This document shows positions 54,538-63,951 of a DNA stretch of 64,000 nt, one piece after another (the first letter of the stretch is position 1; each line of letters begins with the position of its first letter). The DNA is taken from contig CAYQQM010000014.1 in NCBI GenBank assembly GCA_964419605.1, forward strand, positions 8,271 to 72,270, written 5' to 3'. A model generated the notes under the pieces. That model did not search any database, was not told where the DNA came from, and saw only the letters and a list, made by a program, of their open reading frames with translations. The position numbers and the translations under genes were made by a program. The DNA comes from JABFXX01 sp964419605. GTDB taxonomy: Bacteria > Myxococcota_A > Polyangia > Haliangiales > Haliangiaceae.

Positions 54538-55674
54538 CTAGGGCTCGTCGCACCAAGGCACGCTGAGCGACTTTCTGCGCTCGGCGAGTGATTTCGGATC
54601 GATCACCGCCAACTCACCCAGCCGCTCGCCCTGCAGCGCGACGAGCAAATTCGTGCTTCCCATTACCGCAGTGGCACCGATAAACACACCGGAAGCAGCC
54701 TCCAGCGCTGCTTTGCACTTGGTCCCGACTTTTCCAGTTTCACTCCAGAACGCCTCGATTTCATTCGCTTTGCAGGGCAGCTTGGGAAGTTTTCGCACCG
54801 ATTTGGTGCGCTTTCCCGTCTCCACCTCATACGTCGTTAGCGTTTCCATGCCGCGATCTGCGATCGCAACGTGTCCGGGATCCAACACCGAAAAGGCGCC
54901 GCGATGGGGCGACACGGGCTTCTTGTCTTTACCTCCGAGCGGGTTGATCGCTCCGAGTTGCTTCCCATTCGACCGAAACACCCATACGCCGGTGCGGTGT
55001 CCCTGCTCGGACGCGATCACAAAAACCGTTTCACCGACGAGATAAATAGCTTCGGGATCACCTGCTACGCCCTTGTCGCCTCGAACGCTAAAGCTCGACT
55101 GATGCGCCTTGGTGGACGCATCGAACAGGTGCACATCGTCCCCGATGAGAACTGCCACCTTGGTTGCGTCGTTATTCCATGAAAGATGCGCCACCGAGCC
55201 ATCTGGGAGTTTTGCGCCGTCGGGCACGCAAAATTCTCGGGCGCAGCGATCCACCACCGCCGCATCGATATTGTGATTGGGCAACGGTGCAGCAGGCCGG
55301 TACACGATCGGGACAGAGTTCGCCCCCATTTTCAGCAGATCGACCTTCCAGCATCCGATGGGGCCCGCCAGGCGGGATTTATCCGTATCCAGAACGCATA
55401 AGATCGGATCTTTGCCGACGCTCGCTAGCTCGAGTTTTAGCGAGCGATCTTCCTTGATTTTTTTCGGTAAGCAGCTGGACCCCGGCGAGACGATCGACAA
55501 GACGCCAGCTTCGCGCTTGAGCTCCCGCTCGGGCTGTGGGGAGCTATCGGGTTTTGACGGTGGTTTGCCCGCTCCCATAGAGCCGGGGGATTGCGCTGTC
55601 CCGGTGGTCGTGGTGCTGCCGCCGCATGCGCAAGCGACGGCGAAAAGCGCGAGGAAGAACCTCTTGGCAGCCAT
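54538..55674 (-). CDS. Lipoprotein, WD40-like beta-propeller candidate
   Basis: 378 residues from ATG 55674. Lipoprotein signal (FFLALFAVACAC), Pro/Ser/Thr linker to about residue 55, then repeated beta-strand blades (HLSWNNDATKVAVLIGDDVH, AIYLVGETVFVIASEQGHRT, GVWVFRSNGKQLGAINPLGG, FSVLDPGHVAIADRGMETLT). Several Cys pairs. Function unknown. Divergent from hisB with 42 bases between the starts. Confidence 0.65.
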   Translation of the reverse strand: MAAKRFFLALFAVACACGGSTTTTGTAQSPGSMGAGKPPSKPDSSPQPERELKREAGVLSIVSPGSSCLPKKIKEDRSLKLELASVGKDPILCVLDTDKSRLAGPIGCWKVDLLKMGANSVPIVYRPAAPLPNHNIDAAVVDRCAREFCVPDGAKLPDGSVAHLSWNNDATKVAVLIGDDVHLFDASTKAHQSSFSVRGDKGVAGDPEAIYLVGETVFVIASEQGHRTGVWVFRSNGKQLGAINPLGGKDKKPVSPHRGAFSVLDPGHVAIADRGMETLTTYEVETGKRTKSVRKLPKLPCKANEIEAFWSETGKVGTKCKAALEAASGVFIGATAVMGSTNLLVALQGERLGELAVIDPKSLAERRKSLSVPWCDEP

Positions 55675-55716
55675 ATCGATCGTTGTACGATCGGTACGGA
55701 GCTGATACAAGGAGGC

Positions 55717-56316
55717 GTGGCGCGTCGAGCGAAAATAGAGCGCAACACCACCGAAACCCAAATCGCCCTGGAGCTGGCGGTCGATGGGGTGGGTGCGCGT
55801 TCGATCGATACGCCAGTGCCGTTTCTGTCGCACATGCTCGATGCGTTTGCGCGGCACGGGGTATTTGATTTGGCGATCGTCGCGAAGGGCGACATCGAAA
55901 TCGATGCGCACCACACGGTCGAAGACATCGGTCTCGTGCTCGGCAGCGCGTTTGAACAAGCGCTCGGCAACCGCGCCGGCATCGCTCGTTACGGATGGGC
56001 TACGCTGCCGATGGATGAAGTTCTGGCGACGGTGTCGCTCGACTTTTGCGGCCGACCGGCCTTTGTTTGGGGAGTGCAGGGGCTAGAGGGCAAGTGGATC
56101 GGTCAATTTGACTGCGAGCTCGCCAAAGAATTCTTTGCCGCCTTCGCTACCAAAGCGCAATGCAACCTGCATGTGCTGCTGCATTACGGCGGGAATGCCC
56201 ATCACGTTATCGAGTGCATCTTCAAGGCATTCGCGCGCGCCGCGGACGCTGCGACCCGCATCGATCCCCGGCTCGGCGCCGCGGTCCCCTCGACGAAGGG
56301 CACGCTAACCGAATGA
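55717..56316 (+). CDS. hisB: Imidazoleglycerol-phosphate dehydratase
   Basis: 199 residues from GTG 55717; AAGGAGG ends only 2 bases before it, closer than usual. Metal-binding and catalytic motifs: IERNTTETQIALEL, PFLSHMLDAFARHGVFDLAI, DAHHTVEDIGLVLG, HYGGNAHHVIECIFKAFARA. Monofunctional (no phosphatase domain), the common non-enteric form. First gene of hisB-hisH-hisA, overlapping hisH by ATGA. Confidence 0.97.
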   Translation: MARRAKIERNTTETQIALELAVDGVGARSIDTPVPFLSHMLDAFARHGVFDLAIVAKGDIEIDAHHTVEDIGLVLGSAFEQALGNRAGIARYGWATLPMDEVLATVSLDFCGRPAFVWGVQGLEGKWIGQFDCELAKEFFAAFATKAQCNLHVLLHYGGNAHHVIECIFKAFARAADAATRIDPRLGAAVPSTKGTLTE

Positions 56317-56912
56317 TCGCTATCGTCGATGTCTGTTCGGGCAACCTCCGCTCGGTGGAACGAGCCCTTGAACATGTCGGTGGCAAGGTGGTCGTAACTC
56401 GCGACCCCGACGTGGTGCGCCGAGCGAACAAGGTCGTTGTGCCCGGCCAGGGTTCGTTTCCCGTGTTCATGCGGGAGCTGTCCAACCGCGGACTATCGAA
56501 CGTGCTCCGCGAAGCGATCGCCGCCGGAACGCCGTATTTGGGTATTTGCCTCGGGCTGCAAGTGCTGTTCGACCACAGCGAAGAAGGCAACGTTGCCGGG
56601 TTGGGCGTGCTGCGCGGCAATGTGGTGAAGTTCGCACCGGAGGACCAGACGCTGAAGGTTCCCCACATGGGATGGAATCGCGTGGTTCAACATCAACCGG
56701 TACCGGGACTTGCCGACGGTGCTTATGTCTACTTCGTACATTCGTACTTTGCCGTTCCGGCGGATCGCTCCGTGGTCGCGCTCGAAGCGACCCACGGCGT
56801 AAGGTTTTGTGCAGCGATCCAGACCCGGAACTTGTTCGCCTGTCAATTCCACCCCGAGAAGAGCCAGGTCGTAGGGCTGCAGATGCTGCGCGCATTTGTG
56901 GAGGCACAATGA
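56313..56912 (+). CDS. hisH: Imidazole glycerol phosphate synthase, glutaminase subunit
   Basis: 199 residues from ATG 56313. Class-I glutamine amidotransferase: VVVPGQGSFPVFMREL, nucleophile in YLGICLGLQVLFD, and His/Glu of the triad in CQFHPEKSQVVG. It delivers ammonia to HisF, whose gene is 6.3 kb downstream instead of close by. Overlaps both neighbours by 4 bases. Confidence 0.97.
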   Translation: MIAIVDVCSGNLRSVERALEHVGGKVVVTRDPDVVRRANKVVVPGQGSFPVFMRELSNRGLSNVLREAIAAGTPYLGICLGLQVLFDHSEEGNVAGLGVLRGNVVKFAPEDQTLKVPHMGWNRVVQHQPVPGLADGAYVYFVHSYFAVPADRSVVALEATHGVRFCAAIQTRNLFACQFHPEKSQVVGLQMLRAFVEAQ

Positions 56913-57634
56913 AGCTCTACCCGGCGATCGACTTACTCGGAGGCTGCGCCGTTCGACTCGAAGCTGGCCTCCGCGAACGCAAAACGGTGTTTAGCGAACG
57001 TCCACTCGAGCTCGTTGAACAACTCACCTCCGGCGGAGCCGACCGACTGCATGTCGTCGACCTCGATGGAGCCTTTGCCGGCGCACTGCAGCAAGCGCCG
57101 CTGATCCGATCTCTCATCGAAGCCTCTCCGGTTCCGGTCGAAGTCGGTGGCGGCATCCGCGACCGTGCTTCGATCGAGGCCGTGCTCGAGTTAGGCGCAA
57201 GCTTCGTCGTTCTGGGCACAGCTGCCGTGCGATCACCAGCACTCGTGGAAGACGCGTGCCGAGCCCACCCGGGACGGATCATCGTCGCCGTAGACGCGCG
57301 CGACGGGGTGGTCGCGGTCGACGGTTGGACGTCGGACGGCAACATCACAGCGATCGAGCTGGGGCAACGCGCCGATTCTTGGGGCGCGGGCGCGCTGCTG
57401 TACACCGACGTCGCGCGCGATGGCCTTCACGTCGGCCCGAACATCGAAGCCACAGTCGCCTTGCGCAATGCGGTGGTGTGCGAAGTCATCGCCTCGGGCG
57501 GCGTTGGCTCACTCGAACACCTCGTTGCTCTCCGCGACGCTGGCATTGCTGCGGTCATCGTCGGCAGAGCCCTTTACGACAAGCGTTTCAGCGTCGAGCA
57601 AGCGGTTCGCACCGCCCACGGAACGGAAATTTAG
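56909..57634 (+). CDS. hisA: Phosphoribosylformimino-5-aminoimidazole carboxamide ribotide isomerase
   Basis: 241 residues. TIM barrel with catalytic Asp in YPAIDLLGGCAVRLEAG and the second in IVAVDARDGVVAVDGW; phosphate loops VEVGGGIRDRASIEAVLELG and VIASGGVGSLEHLVALRDAG. Its TAG stop is followed at once by the CTAG end of an inverted-repeat element, so anything following on the transcript is separated by 166 bp of palindromic-ended DNA. Confidence 0.97.
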   Translation: MKLYPAIDLLGGCAVRLEAGLRERKTVFSERPLELVEQLTSGGADRLHVVDLDGAFAGALQQAPLIRSLIEASPVPVEVGGGIRDRASIEAVLELGASFVVLGTAAVRSPALVEDACRAHPGRIIVAVDARDGVVAVDGWTSDGNITAIELGQRADSWGAGALLYTDVARDGLHVGPNIEATVALRNAVVCEVIASGGVGSLEHLVALRDAGIAAVIVGRALYDKRFSVEQAVRTAHGTEI

Positions 57635-57800
57635 CTAGTACCTCATGTCAGTGGTTTTGAACGGTTCGGGCCGCCGATCCATCGCCGATCGCTTCGTTAT
57701 GCTCCGTCGCGTTACCGCCAGTAGCGCTTACTCCGCAAGCCTCGCGCTCGGCGCGCCTCAGCGGCCGGAACTCGTCAAAATCACTGACATGAGGTACTAG
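57635..57800. mobile_element. 166-bp MITE-like inverted-repeat element, complete copy
   Basis: Ends are 26-bp inverted repeats with one mismatch (57635-57660 and 57775-57800), both starting CTAGTACCTCATGTCAGTG. The interior has no open frame. The left end directly touches the hisA stop codon. A second copy begins at 63948. CTAG at both borders could be a target duplication. Confidence 0.8.
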
Positions 57801-57824
57801 GTCGCACTAGATCTGGGGGCTGGC

Positions 57825-60800
57825 TTGCCAGTCCGGATCGAAACGGCATATCGTACGTTGCGGATGCTTCGGGACGGGCGCAGGCGGAGCGGTGGCTACG
57901 GCGCCACGCTGGGGGTTCCCCCTCAGCCAAGTGCGGCAAATGCGCCAGCACCGCTTGCGCCGGGCAAACGGTCGTTAGTCGAAGAGCTCGCCAGCAAGTC
58001 GCGGCGGTCGTCCAAGGCATGGCCCGACGACCCGGAGCAGAAGGCCAGCGGCGACGACTCGATACAATGGGAAACTATCGAGGACCTTGAGGCGTATCTC
58101 GGCGAGGGAGAGCCCGTCGAGACTCGAATCGCTGCCCACGCCTCCCGTGTCACCGGGCACGATGTGTCGCGTGCTCGGATCCATCGCGGACCTACGGCGG
58201 CGGCCTTGGCGGCAAGCCGAAATGCAACGGCATTTGCAGTCGGCAACCACGTTGTAGTGGGTTCCGGCGCCCCGGCTCCGGGAACACCGGAAGGCGATGC
58301 ACTGCTCGCCCATGAGCTCGCCCATACAGCGCAGCAAAGCGCCGCGGCGGCAGATCCCCACGCTCGGAGCAAACCGATCGGCGAAGAAGACCAGGCCGCC
58401 GAGCGCGATGCCGGCATAGTGCGCCTGTCGAACTTCGCTGGTGCTGTCGGCCAAGTAATGCGCACGGGCTTGCAGCTGCAGCGCTGCGCCGAAGTCAGAC
58501 CGACAAGAGTGATCGAACTTCGCGGTGCAGAAGCTGAGGCCAAACTGGCCGAACTCGGAGGTCGGCTCGCCACCGACCCCGACTACAGCGGCGGCCGCAA
58601 AGCAATCGCCGGCTCACACATTCAGTACCAGCTGTTGACGACTCCGTCGCCGACGAAACAGGTCGGGATCTATCAGTGGACCCACGACGGTCCCGCTGGG
58701 TACCATGCGCAGTCGATCCCGGGAGTCGCACGACCCGATCCCATACCATCGGCCGCTCCCGGTCCACAGGGCATGTTTATCAATGCCCACAACGTTGGAT
58801 CAACGACGATGCCTTTGCCCAAACCGGGCACGTACACGACGGATGCGTGGGTGCGGGCGGGCGTAGACAACAACGGCGTTTTCGAGGGCTACGAGCTGCA
58901 CGTTCCACATACGGTCGAGGTCGTACCGATTGTCTCTGCACGCGCGGATGCCTATCGCAAGCTCGCTGGTGCCGACAAAGAAGAGGACTACCAAAAGTTC
59001 CACGACACGATGGATATTCAGATGGTGCTTCTCAAGCCTGGAGGGGCTGACGCACAGGGCAAAGGCCATCCGCATCAAATCGCGACCGCGGCCTCGAACC
59101 CTGCCAAAGCAGAGCCGGGCTCGCTGGCGTTTGAAGCCAAAGATGCCCGCCCTGATAAGTCCAAGGCGCTTACGTACCATTGGTACGTTTTTGCGCAAAC
59201 CAAGGACGCCCCGCCCAAAGAACTGGGCGGCCGCAGCTTGGTCGAGGTAGGCGCTCGCCACGGCTACGACTTCGGCGTGGGAACGAAGATCGAGGTGCCA
59301 ACTGAGCGCGCCGGGTTCTGGGTGATCCACTACCAGGCCAAGGACGAAACCGGAGCAGACGCTGGCGAGGCCTCCTACCTGCAAACGATTCTCGGTAGCG
59401 AAGAGTTGGCTCAAGTCCAAAAATACGACCAGTACTTCGAGCGACTCGACGAACTCAACGACAAGATCGAGGGCACAAAGGTGCCGGTAACCGGTGTCCA
59501 CGTTTCGCAAGCCAACGCCAACGAGACACGGTTGCGGCTGTTCGTGGGCAAGAAAAAGGGCGACCCTGGTTCGTTCGTGCTGATCGACGGAACGCCTGGC
59601 CTCGACCCAAAAACCAACCGCTTGGAGTACACGAGTTCATCTGGACCCGACGTGATCGGCGAATTCAGACTGCACAACAAGTATCCCAAAGGCCAAATGC
59701 AGTTCCGCGTGGGAGCCAATGCGTTCGGCATTTCTACCGCCGACCGCTCGATGGAGACCTCGGGGATGGGAGCGTTCGACAGGCTAGCCACCGGCCTGAG
59801 CGTAGGTGGTATGGCGGTGATGGGCGGAGGGCTGCTCCTGGCGCCGTTTACCCGCGGCCAGTCGATGCAAGTCGCAGTCGTACTCGCCGGCAGCCTGACT
59901 GCCGCGGGAGCTGCCGTAAGCCTTTATGAGCGACTGGAGCACGCCGAAATCAGCGGCACCGGTGTTGCCCTCGACATCGCGACGATCGCAAGCGGCTTAG
60001 TCAGCGGCGGCACGGCGATTCGCGCTCTCCGTTCCGGCCCCGCGGTGCTGCTCGCCACCCGCTCCACCAAATTCTTGCTGTGGGCGAATTTCGCAGCGGA
60101 TGGCGTCATGGGCCTGCTCATTTCGGTCGATGGCGTCGAGCAGATCGCGGACATCATCGAGCGGAAGGATATCCCGGAGGATGCCAAGCGCTCCCACATC
60201 GTTCGAGTGGTGACCAACCTCGTCATGGCAAGCTCGATGATCGCCGTCTCTGCGGGCCAACTCCGCGAGTTCCGCACCAAGGTCCAGACGGCAATCGGCC
60301 GCAAACTCGTCGGGCTAAGCGATGAGATCGTACTTGCACTCGCTATGCTCGACGAGGACACGCTGAAGACACTCGCCCCGATCCAAGACACCCAAGATTT
60401 CGTAAAGCTAGCAGGCACATTGCGAGAAGAGCCGGCGCTCATCAACCTGCTCAAGGTCGAAAAGCGCCTACCGACTTTGCTCTCGCTCATGAAGACCGCG
60501 TCTGCGGACGAGCTCAAATTCGCGATTCTGCGCGCCAATGCCCATGAAGCAGGCGTTGCAACCCAAAACACCGAACGACTCGTCCATATTTTTCGCGAGT
60601 CTGGCGTTTCGGCAGAGGCCGCTACCACGTGGGGCAGCAAGACCTTTAGCAATTTGGCGGGGAACGCGAACACGCTTGCCGAGCTCGAAAAGATTCTGCC
60701 GCTCGTGAAAACTGGCAAAGTCACGGGACTTCAGCATTGGCTAGCGTTCAACGGTCGAAAGAGCCCAGCAGACGTCGCACGTACGACCGGAGAACTCCGT

Positions 60801-61343
60801 GCTGCCGCACTGCTGTCAGCAGAGAATCCGTCGGCGACGGTCGACGTTGGCGGCGACACAAAGGCTCCCCGCAATCCCAACAATCGAAACGAGGCCCTGC
60901 CATCGTTCGACCTCACCGTAAACCAAGGCGGTAGCACCCAGCGCAGCGTCGAAGTCGGATCGATCGATAATCCGGTGAAAAGCGGGGCCGAGATGATGCC
61001 CGGTGTGTCTCATGCGGCGAACAAGGTTGCCGCGCGCGACGCGAACGGTATATCGATCCCAGGCAAACGGGACGCGATCATCCAGATTTCGTTGGAGAAA
61101 ACCGTAGACAAGAAGGCCGGAGGAGCGATCGAGATTGCGCCCAACGGCGACCGCGTCCTCATTACCAAGCGTTCGCCGCCTGATCGTCTCCCCATGTCAA
61201 ACATATTCGACGAGTTCACTGGCAAGATTTCCAACGATGAACGAAGCCACTTGATTGACAGAGTGAGCGTTGTAGACGCAAAGAGCGGAGCCCTACTTGC
61301 GCAGTATGATAATACCAACGGCGTGTGGCAACGAGTGCGCTGA
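57825..61343 (+). CDS. DUF4157 polymorphic toxin candidate
   Basis: 1172 residues from TTG 57825; ATG 57864 is an alternative start. DUF4157 lies at about 95-175, with RVTGHDVSRARIHRGPTAAA and the metallopeptidase-like HELAHTAQQ (H163-H167) found at the N-terminus of many eCIS- or secretion-linked toxins. The middle is beta-rich (about 210-640). Hydrophobic segments at about 655-790 (GLSVGGMAVMGGGLLLAPF, VAVVLAGSLTAAGAAVSLY) could aid delivery or membrane passage. A helical region follows. The last 160 residues form a separate domain with SFDLTV and RSVEVGSID, a possible PD-(D/E)xK-like nuclease core. The next gene starts 3 bases after the stop, as for immunity genes. Toxicity is inferred. 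Confidence 0.7.
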   Translation: MPVRIETAYRTLRMLRDGRRRSGGYGATLGVPPQPSAANAPAPLAPGKRSLVEELASKSRRSSKAWPDDPEQKASGDDSIQWETIEDLEAYLGEGEPVETRIAAHASRVTGHDVSRARIHRGPTAAALAASRNATAFAVGNHVVVGSGAPAPGTPEGDALLAHELAHTAQQSAAAADPHARSKPIGEEDQAAERDAGIVRLSNFAGAVGQVMRTGLQLQRCAEVRPTRVIELRGAEAEAKLAELGGRLATDPDYSGGRKAIAGSHIQYQLLTTPSPTKQVGIYQWTHDGPAGYHAQSIPGVARPDPIPSAAPGPQGMFINAHNVGSTTMPLPKPGTYTTDAWVRAGVDNNGVFEGYELHVPHTVEVVPIVSARADAYRKLAGADKEEDYQKFHDTMDIQMVLLKPGGADAQGKGHPHQIATAASNPAKAEPGSLAFEAKDARPDKSKALTYHWYVFAQTKDAPPKELGGRSLVEVGARHGYDFGVGTKIEVPTERAGFWVIHYQAKDETGADAGEASYLQTILGSEELAQVQKYDQYFERLDELNDKIEGTKVPVTGVHVSQANANETRLRLFVGKKKGDPGSFVLIDGTPGLDPKTNRLEYTSSSGPDVIGEFRLHNKYPKGQMQFRVGANAFGISTADRSMETSGMGAFDRLATGLSVGGMAVMGGGLLLAPFTRGQSMQVAVVLAGSLTAAGAAVSLYERLEHAEISGTGVALDIATIASGLVSGGTAIRALRSGPAVLLATRSTKFLLWANFAADGVMGLLISVDGVEQIADIIERKDIPEDAKRSHIVRVVTNLVMASSMIAVSAGQLREFRTKVQTAIGRKLVGLSDEIVLALAMLDEDTLKTLAPIQDTQDFVKLAGTLREEPALINLLKVEKRLPTLLSLMKTASADELKFAILRANAHEAGVATQNTERLVHIFRESGVSAEAATTWGSKTFSNLAGNANTLAELEKILPLVKTGKVTGLQHWLAFNGRKSPADVARTTGELRAAALLSAENPSATVDVGGDTKAPRNPNNRNEALPSFDLTVNQGGSTQRSVEVGSIDNPVKSGAEMMPGVSHAANKVAARDANGISIPGKRDAIIQISLEKTVDKKAGGAIEIAPNGDRVLITKRSPPDRLPMSNIFDEFTGKISNDERSHLIDRVSVVDAKSGALLAQYDNTNGVWQRVR

Positions 61344-61346
61344 ACC

Positions 61347-62051
61347 ATGGTGATGCAGTTTGAAGTCTCCGATCACTGTCTTCTCTCGATTCTGCTCGAG
61401 CGAGGTAACGGGCAGACCGAAGACGATCGAGCAGGCCTCCTTGAGATGTTGGCCGCAGCAGATGAGCTCACCTCGGGCTGGCTGGTACCACTCGGTGTCG
61501 GACTTCAGTTCGTGCATTGCGATCCTGCGAACTATTTCGAAGAGAGTGGTGGTCGCGCCGACGCCCACCACTTTGTTCGCGTGGCAACAGTCCCCCAAGA
61601 CGTTGAAGTAGAACCGCCGTTCTCGAAGTCCAAATGCGAAATTGTACCCAGAATTGACGCGTCAACCATTCGCAACGAGGTGGTGCAAGGGCTAGACCAG
61701 CCGGCGCCTCCCGGCCTCGCAAATAGTCTGTCGATGTTATGGTGGACCGCCGTACGCGCGAGATCCCCCATCGACAACGCCTTCGAGCTGCTCGCGCCGG
61801 AACCCGTGGCGCCCATCGCTGAGGTCATTGACAGTGCGCGCTGGTGCTTCGGCCCGAAATCCGGAAGTATCGTCGGTAGGCCGGCCTGGCTGCGATGCCT
61901 CAACTCTCACTTCACAACCGAAATGATTCTTGAGGTTCATTGGAACCTTTGGGTGGACTACCCACCCGGTCGAGCGATGGTCGATGCTGGCATCGCACGC
62001 GTGCTCGAGCGCCCTGGCTGGGAAGCGCGCCAACTATATCCGCCAACGTGA
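61347..62051 (+). CDS. Putative immunity protein
   Basis: 234 residues, starting 3 bases after the toxin candidate. No signal peptide, no membrane helix and no known domain; acidic and Trp-rich C-terminus (MILEVHWNLWVDYPPGRAMV). It contains LSILLERGNGQTEDDRAGLL and LANSLSMLWWTAVRARSPID. Position, size and orphan sequence fit a cognate immunity protein, but this rests on context only. Confidence 0.5.
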   Translation: MVMQFEVSDHCLLSILLERGNGQTEDDRAGLLEMLAAADELTSGWLVPLGVGLQFVHCDPANYFEESGGRADAHHFVRVATVPQDVEVEPPFSKSKCEIVPRIDASTIRNEVVQGLDQPAPPGLANSLSMLWWTAVRARSPIDNAFELLAPEPVAPIAEVIDSARWCFGPKSGSIVGRPAWLRCLNSHFTTEMILEVHWNLWVDYPPGRAMVDAGIARVLERPGWEARQLYPPT

Positions 62052-62073
62052 TGCTCGGTCATAGTGGCGTGGC

Positions 62074-63144
62074 ATGACGCCGTCCCCCACCCGGTTTGGC
62101 CGCAGCGCGTACACGGTGTTCGGGGGCATCGGCTATGTCGCCGGCGTTGCGATCGCAACGTCACTCGCGGTCGTTTGGGACCTAACACTCAGCGAACGGC
62201 TCGTGGTGATGCTTGCGCCGCCACTTGCGTTCATCGCGATCACAACCGTCGCGACCGCACTCAAGGGCCGTGAATGGATTGTGTTCTACCAAACCGCGGC
62301 CGGGGCAATCGCTTCCACATGGATCGCAGGCCGAGCCATCGGTGCCAACCTGCCTCGCCTTGCCGATATCGTGGTGATCGGCATCGGCACGTTTCTGGTT
62401 TTTGGTCGAATCGGCTGCTTTCATGTTGGTTGTTGCCACGGCCGTCCCGCGCGCTTCGGCGTCCGCTACGACCAGCGTCACGTCGCACGTGGTCTTTGGT
62501 CGGCGTGCGCGAATCGCCCTCTGTGGCCGGTACAACTATTCGAGGCGGGTGCGACCGCTCTGATCACTGCGGGATCGCTGCTCGCTGCCGCCGAGCCGGG
62601 CCGCGCGGCGTACGTCTTTGCCGTCAGCTACGGCATGGTTCGATTTTTACTGGAGCTCGTGCGCGGCGACCCCGTGCGCCCGTTCGCAATCGGGATTTCC
62701 GAAGCGCAATGGTGGTGCCTGGCCAGCGCTGTCCTGTGCGCGATCGCCCATCCCTCGTGGTGGACCGTTGCAGCGCCACTGCTCATCGCTGCGGCCACGT
62801 TTGCCGTTGCGACGACTAGGCGCCGCCGCGAACTCGCCGAACCATCCCATGCCCACGAGCTTGAGACTCTCTGCGCCGAGGTCCGTGCCGATCCGTTACA
62901 CACGCGCCGCGAAACCGCGCTGGGATTGGCGGTGAGCTGCCACGTGCTCCCCGATAACCGCCTCGATTGGATTTTGTCATCCGCTCACCCGGCATGGTCA
63001 TTGGAGATGGCGAAGCGGCTCTCTGACCTACTGTGGCCACTCGGAGCGATTGTTCCAGGTCGTACAGGTTCGGTGGTTCATATCATCGACCACGCGTCAG
63101 CCCCCCGTAATCCTCCAAACTCACCGGACAATGCGGCGCATTAG
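62074..63144 (+). CDS. Lgt-like membrane protein (prolipoprotein diacylglyceryl transferase family)
   Basis: 356 residues. About seven membrane helices in the first 240 residues. FGRIGCFHVGCCHGRPARFG corresponds to the Lgt signature loop, PLWPVQLFEAGATALI and YGMVRFLLELVRGD to other conserved Lgt parts. The canonical Asn of the GRxGNF motif is replaced by Cys, as in a divergent Lgt-like subfamily, so lipoprotein diacylglyceryl transfer is not assured. A soluble C-terminal domain of about 115 residues (LETLCAEVRADPLHTRRETA) has no match I know. Lies between the toxin/immunity pair and hisF. Confidence 0.65.
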   Translation: MTPSPTRFGRSAYTVFGGIGYVAGVAIATSLAVVWDLTLSERLVVMLAPPLAFIAITTVATALKGREWIVFYQTAAGAIASTWIAGRAIGANLPRLADIVVIGIGTFLVFGRIGCFHVGCCHGRPARFGVRYDQRHVARGLWSACANRPLWPVQLFEAGATALITAGSLLAAAEPGRAAYVFAVSYGMVRFLLELVRGDPVRPFAIGISEAQWWCLASAVLCAIAHPSWWTVAAPLLIAAATFAVATTRRRRELAEPSHAHELETLCAEVRADPLHTRRETALGLAVSCHVLPDNRLDWILSSAHPAWSLEMAKRLSDLLWPLGAIVPGRTGSVVHIIDHASAPRNPPNSPDNAAH

Positions 63145-63198
63145 ACCGTGCAGAAGTCGTCGCTTCGCGCGAATCGGGATGGTACATAGATTCCGGCC

Positions 63199-63951
63199 GT
63201 GCTCGCCCGACGGATTATTCCCTGCCTCGACGTCAAAGATGGACGCGTCGTAAAAGGCATCAACTTCCTTTCGCTGCGAGATGCCGGTGATCCAGTCGAG
63301 CAAGCCGCTGCATACGACGCCCAGGGCGCGGATGAAGTGTGTTTTCTCGATATCTCCGCTGCGCCGGAGGGTCGGTCAACGCTCGTCGATGTAGTAGCTC
63401 GCACCGCGGATCAGGTCTTTGCGCCGCTCACCGTTGGCGGTGGAGTGCGGTCCGTCGCCGATGCGGAGCGGCTGCTCGAAGCCGGCGCCGATAAGATCGC
63501 TGTCAATACCGCGGCGATTCGCAGGCCCGAACTGATCGAGGAAATTTCGCTGCGGTTTGGCAATCAAGCGATCGTCGTTGCCATCGACGCCAAACGCGAC
63601 CGCGGGAATTGGATGGTATACAGCCACGGAGGCCGCACCCCCGAAGGACTCGATGCCATTGCGTGGTGTAGGCGCGCCGCAGACCTGGGCGCGGGCGAGT
63701 TGCTGGTAACGAGCATGGACCGCGATGGCACGGGGGCAGGCTATGACCTCGAACTTATTCGAGAAATCACATCCAAGGTGTCTGTTCCAGTCGTGGCCTC
63801 GGGGGGCGTTGGCAAGCTCGACGACTTGGCAGACGGGCTGCTTGCAGGTGCCGATGCAGTGCTCGCAGCTTCGATTTTTCATTTTGGCCAACATTCGATC
63901 GGCGAGGCCAAGCGCCACCTCCGCGACCGCGGGCTAGCCGTACGACCCTAG
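63199..63951 (+). CDS. hisF: Imidazole glycerol phosphate synthase, cyclase subunit
   Basis: 250 residues. TIM barrel with catalytic Asp in IPCLDVKDGRVVKGINF and in VVAIDAKRDRGNWMVYSHGG; phosphate loops LTVGGGVRSVADAERLLEAG and VVASGGVGKLDDLADGLLAG. Forms the HisHF complex with the product of 56313. It is separated from hisA by the inserted region. Its TAG stop codon is itself part of the CTAG end of the second repeat element. Confidence 0.97.
   Translation: MLARRIIPCLDVKDGRVVKGINFLSLRDAGDPVEQAAAYDAQGADEVCFLDISAAPEGRSTLVDVVARTADQVFAPLTVGGGVRSVADAERLLEAGADKIAVNTAAIRRPELIEEISLRFGNQAIVVAIDAKRDRGNWMVYSHGGRTPEGLDAIAWCRRAADLGAGELLVTSMDRDGTGAGYDLELIREITSKVSVPVVASGGVGKLDDLADGLLAGADAVLAASIFHFGQHSIGEAKRHLRDRGLAVRP

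Noticed and set aside
57660..57775. A gene inside the repeat element
   Set aside because: No open frame of meaningful length and no ribosome-binding site in the interior.
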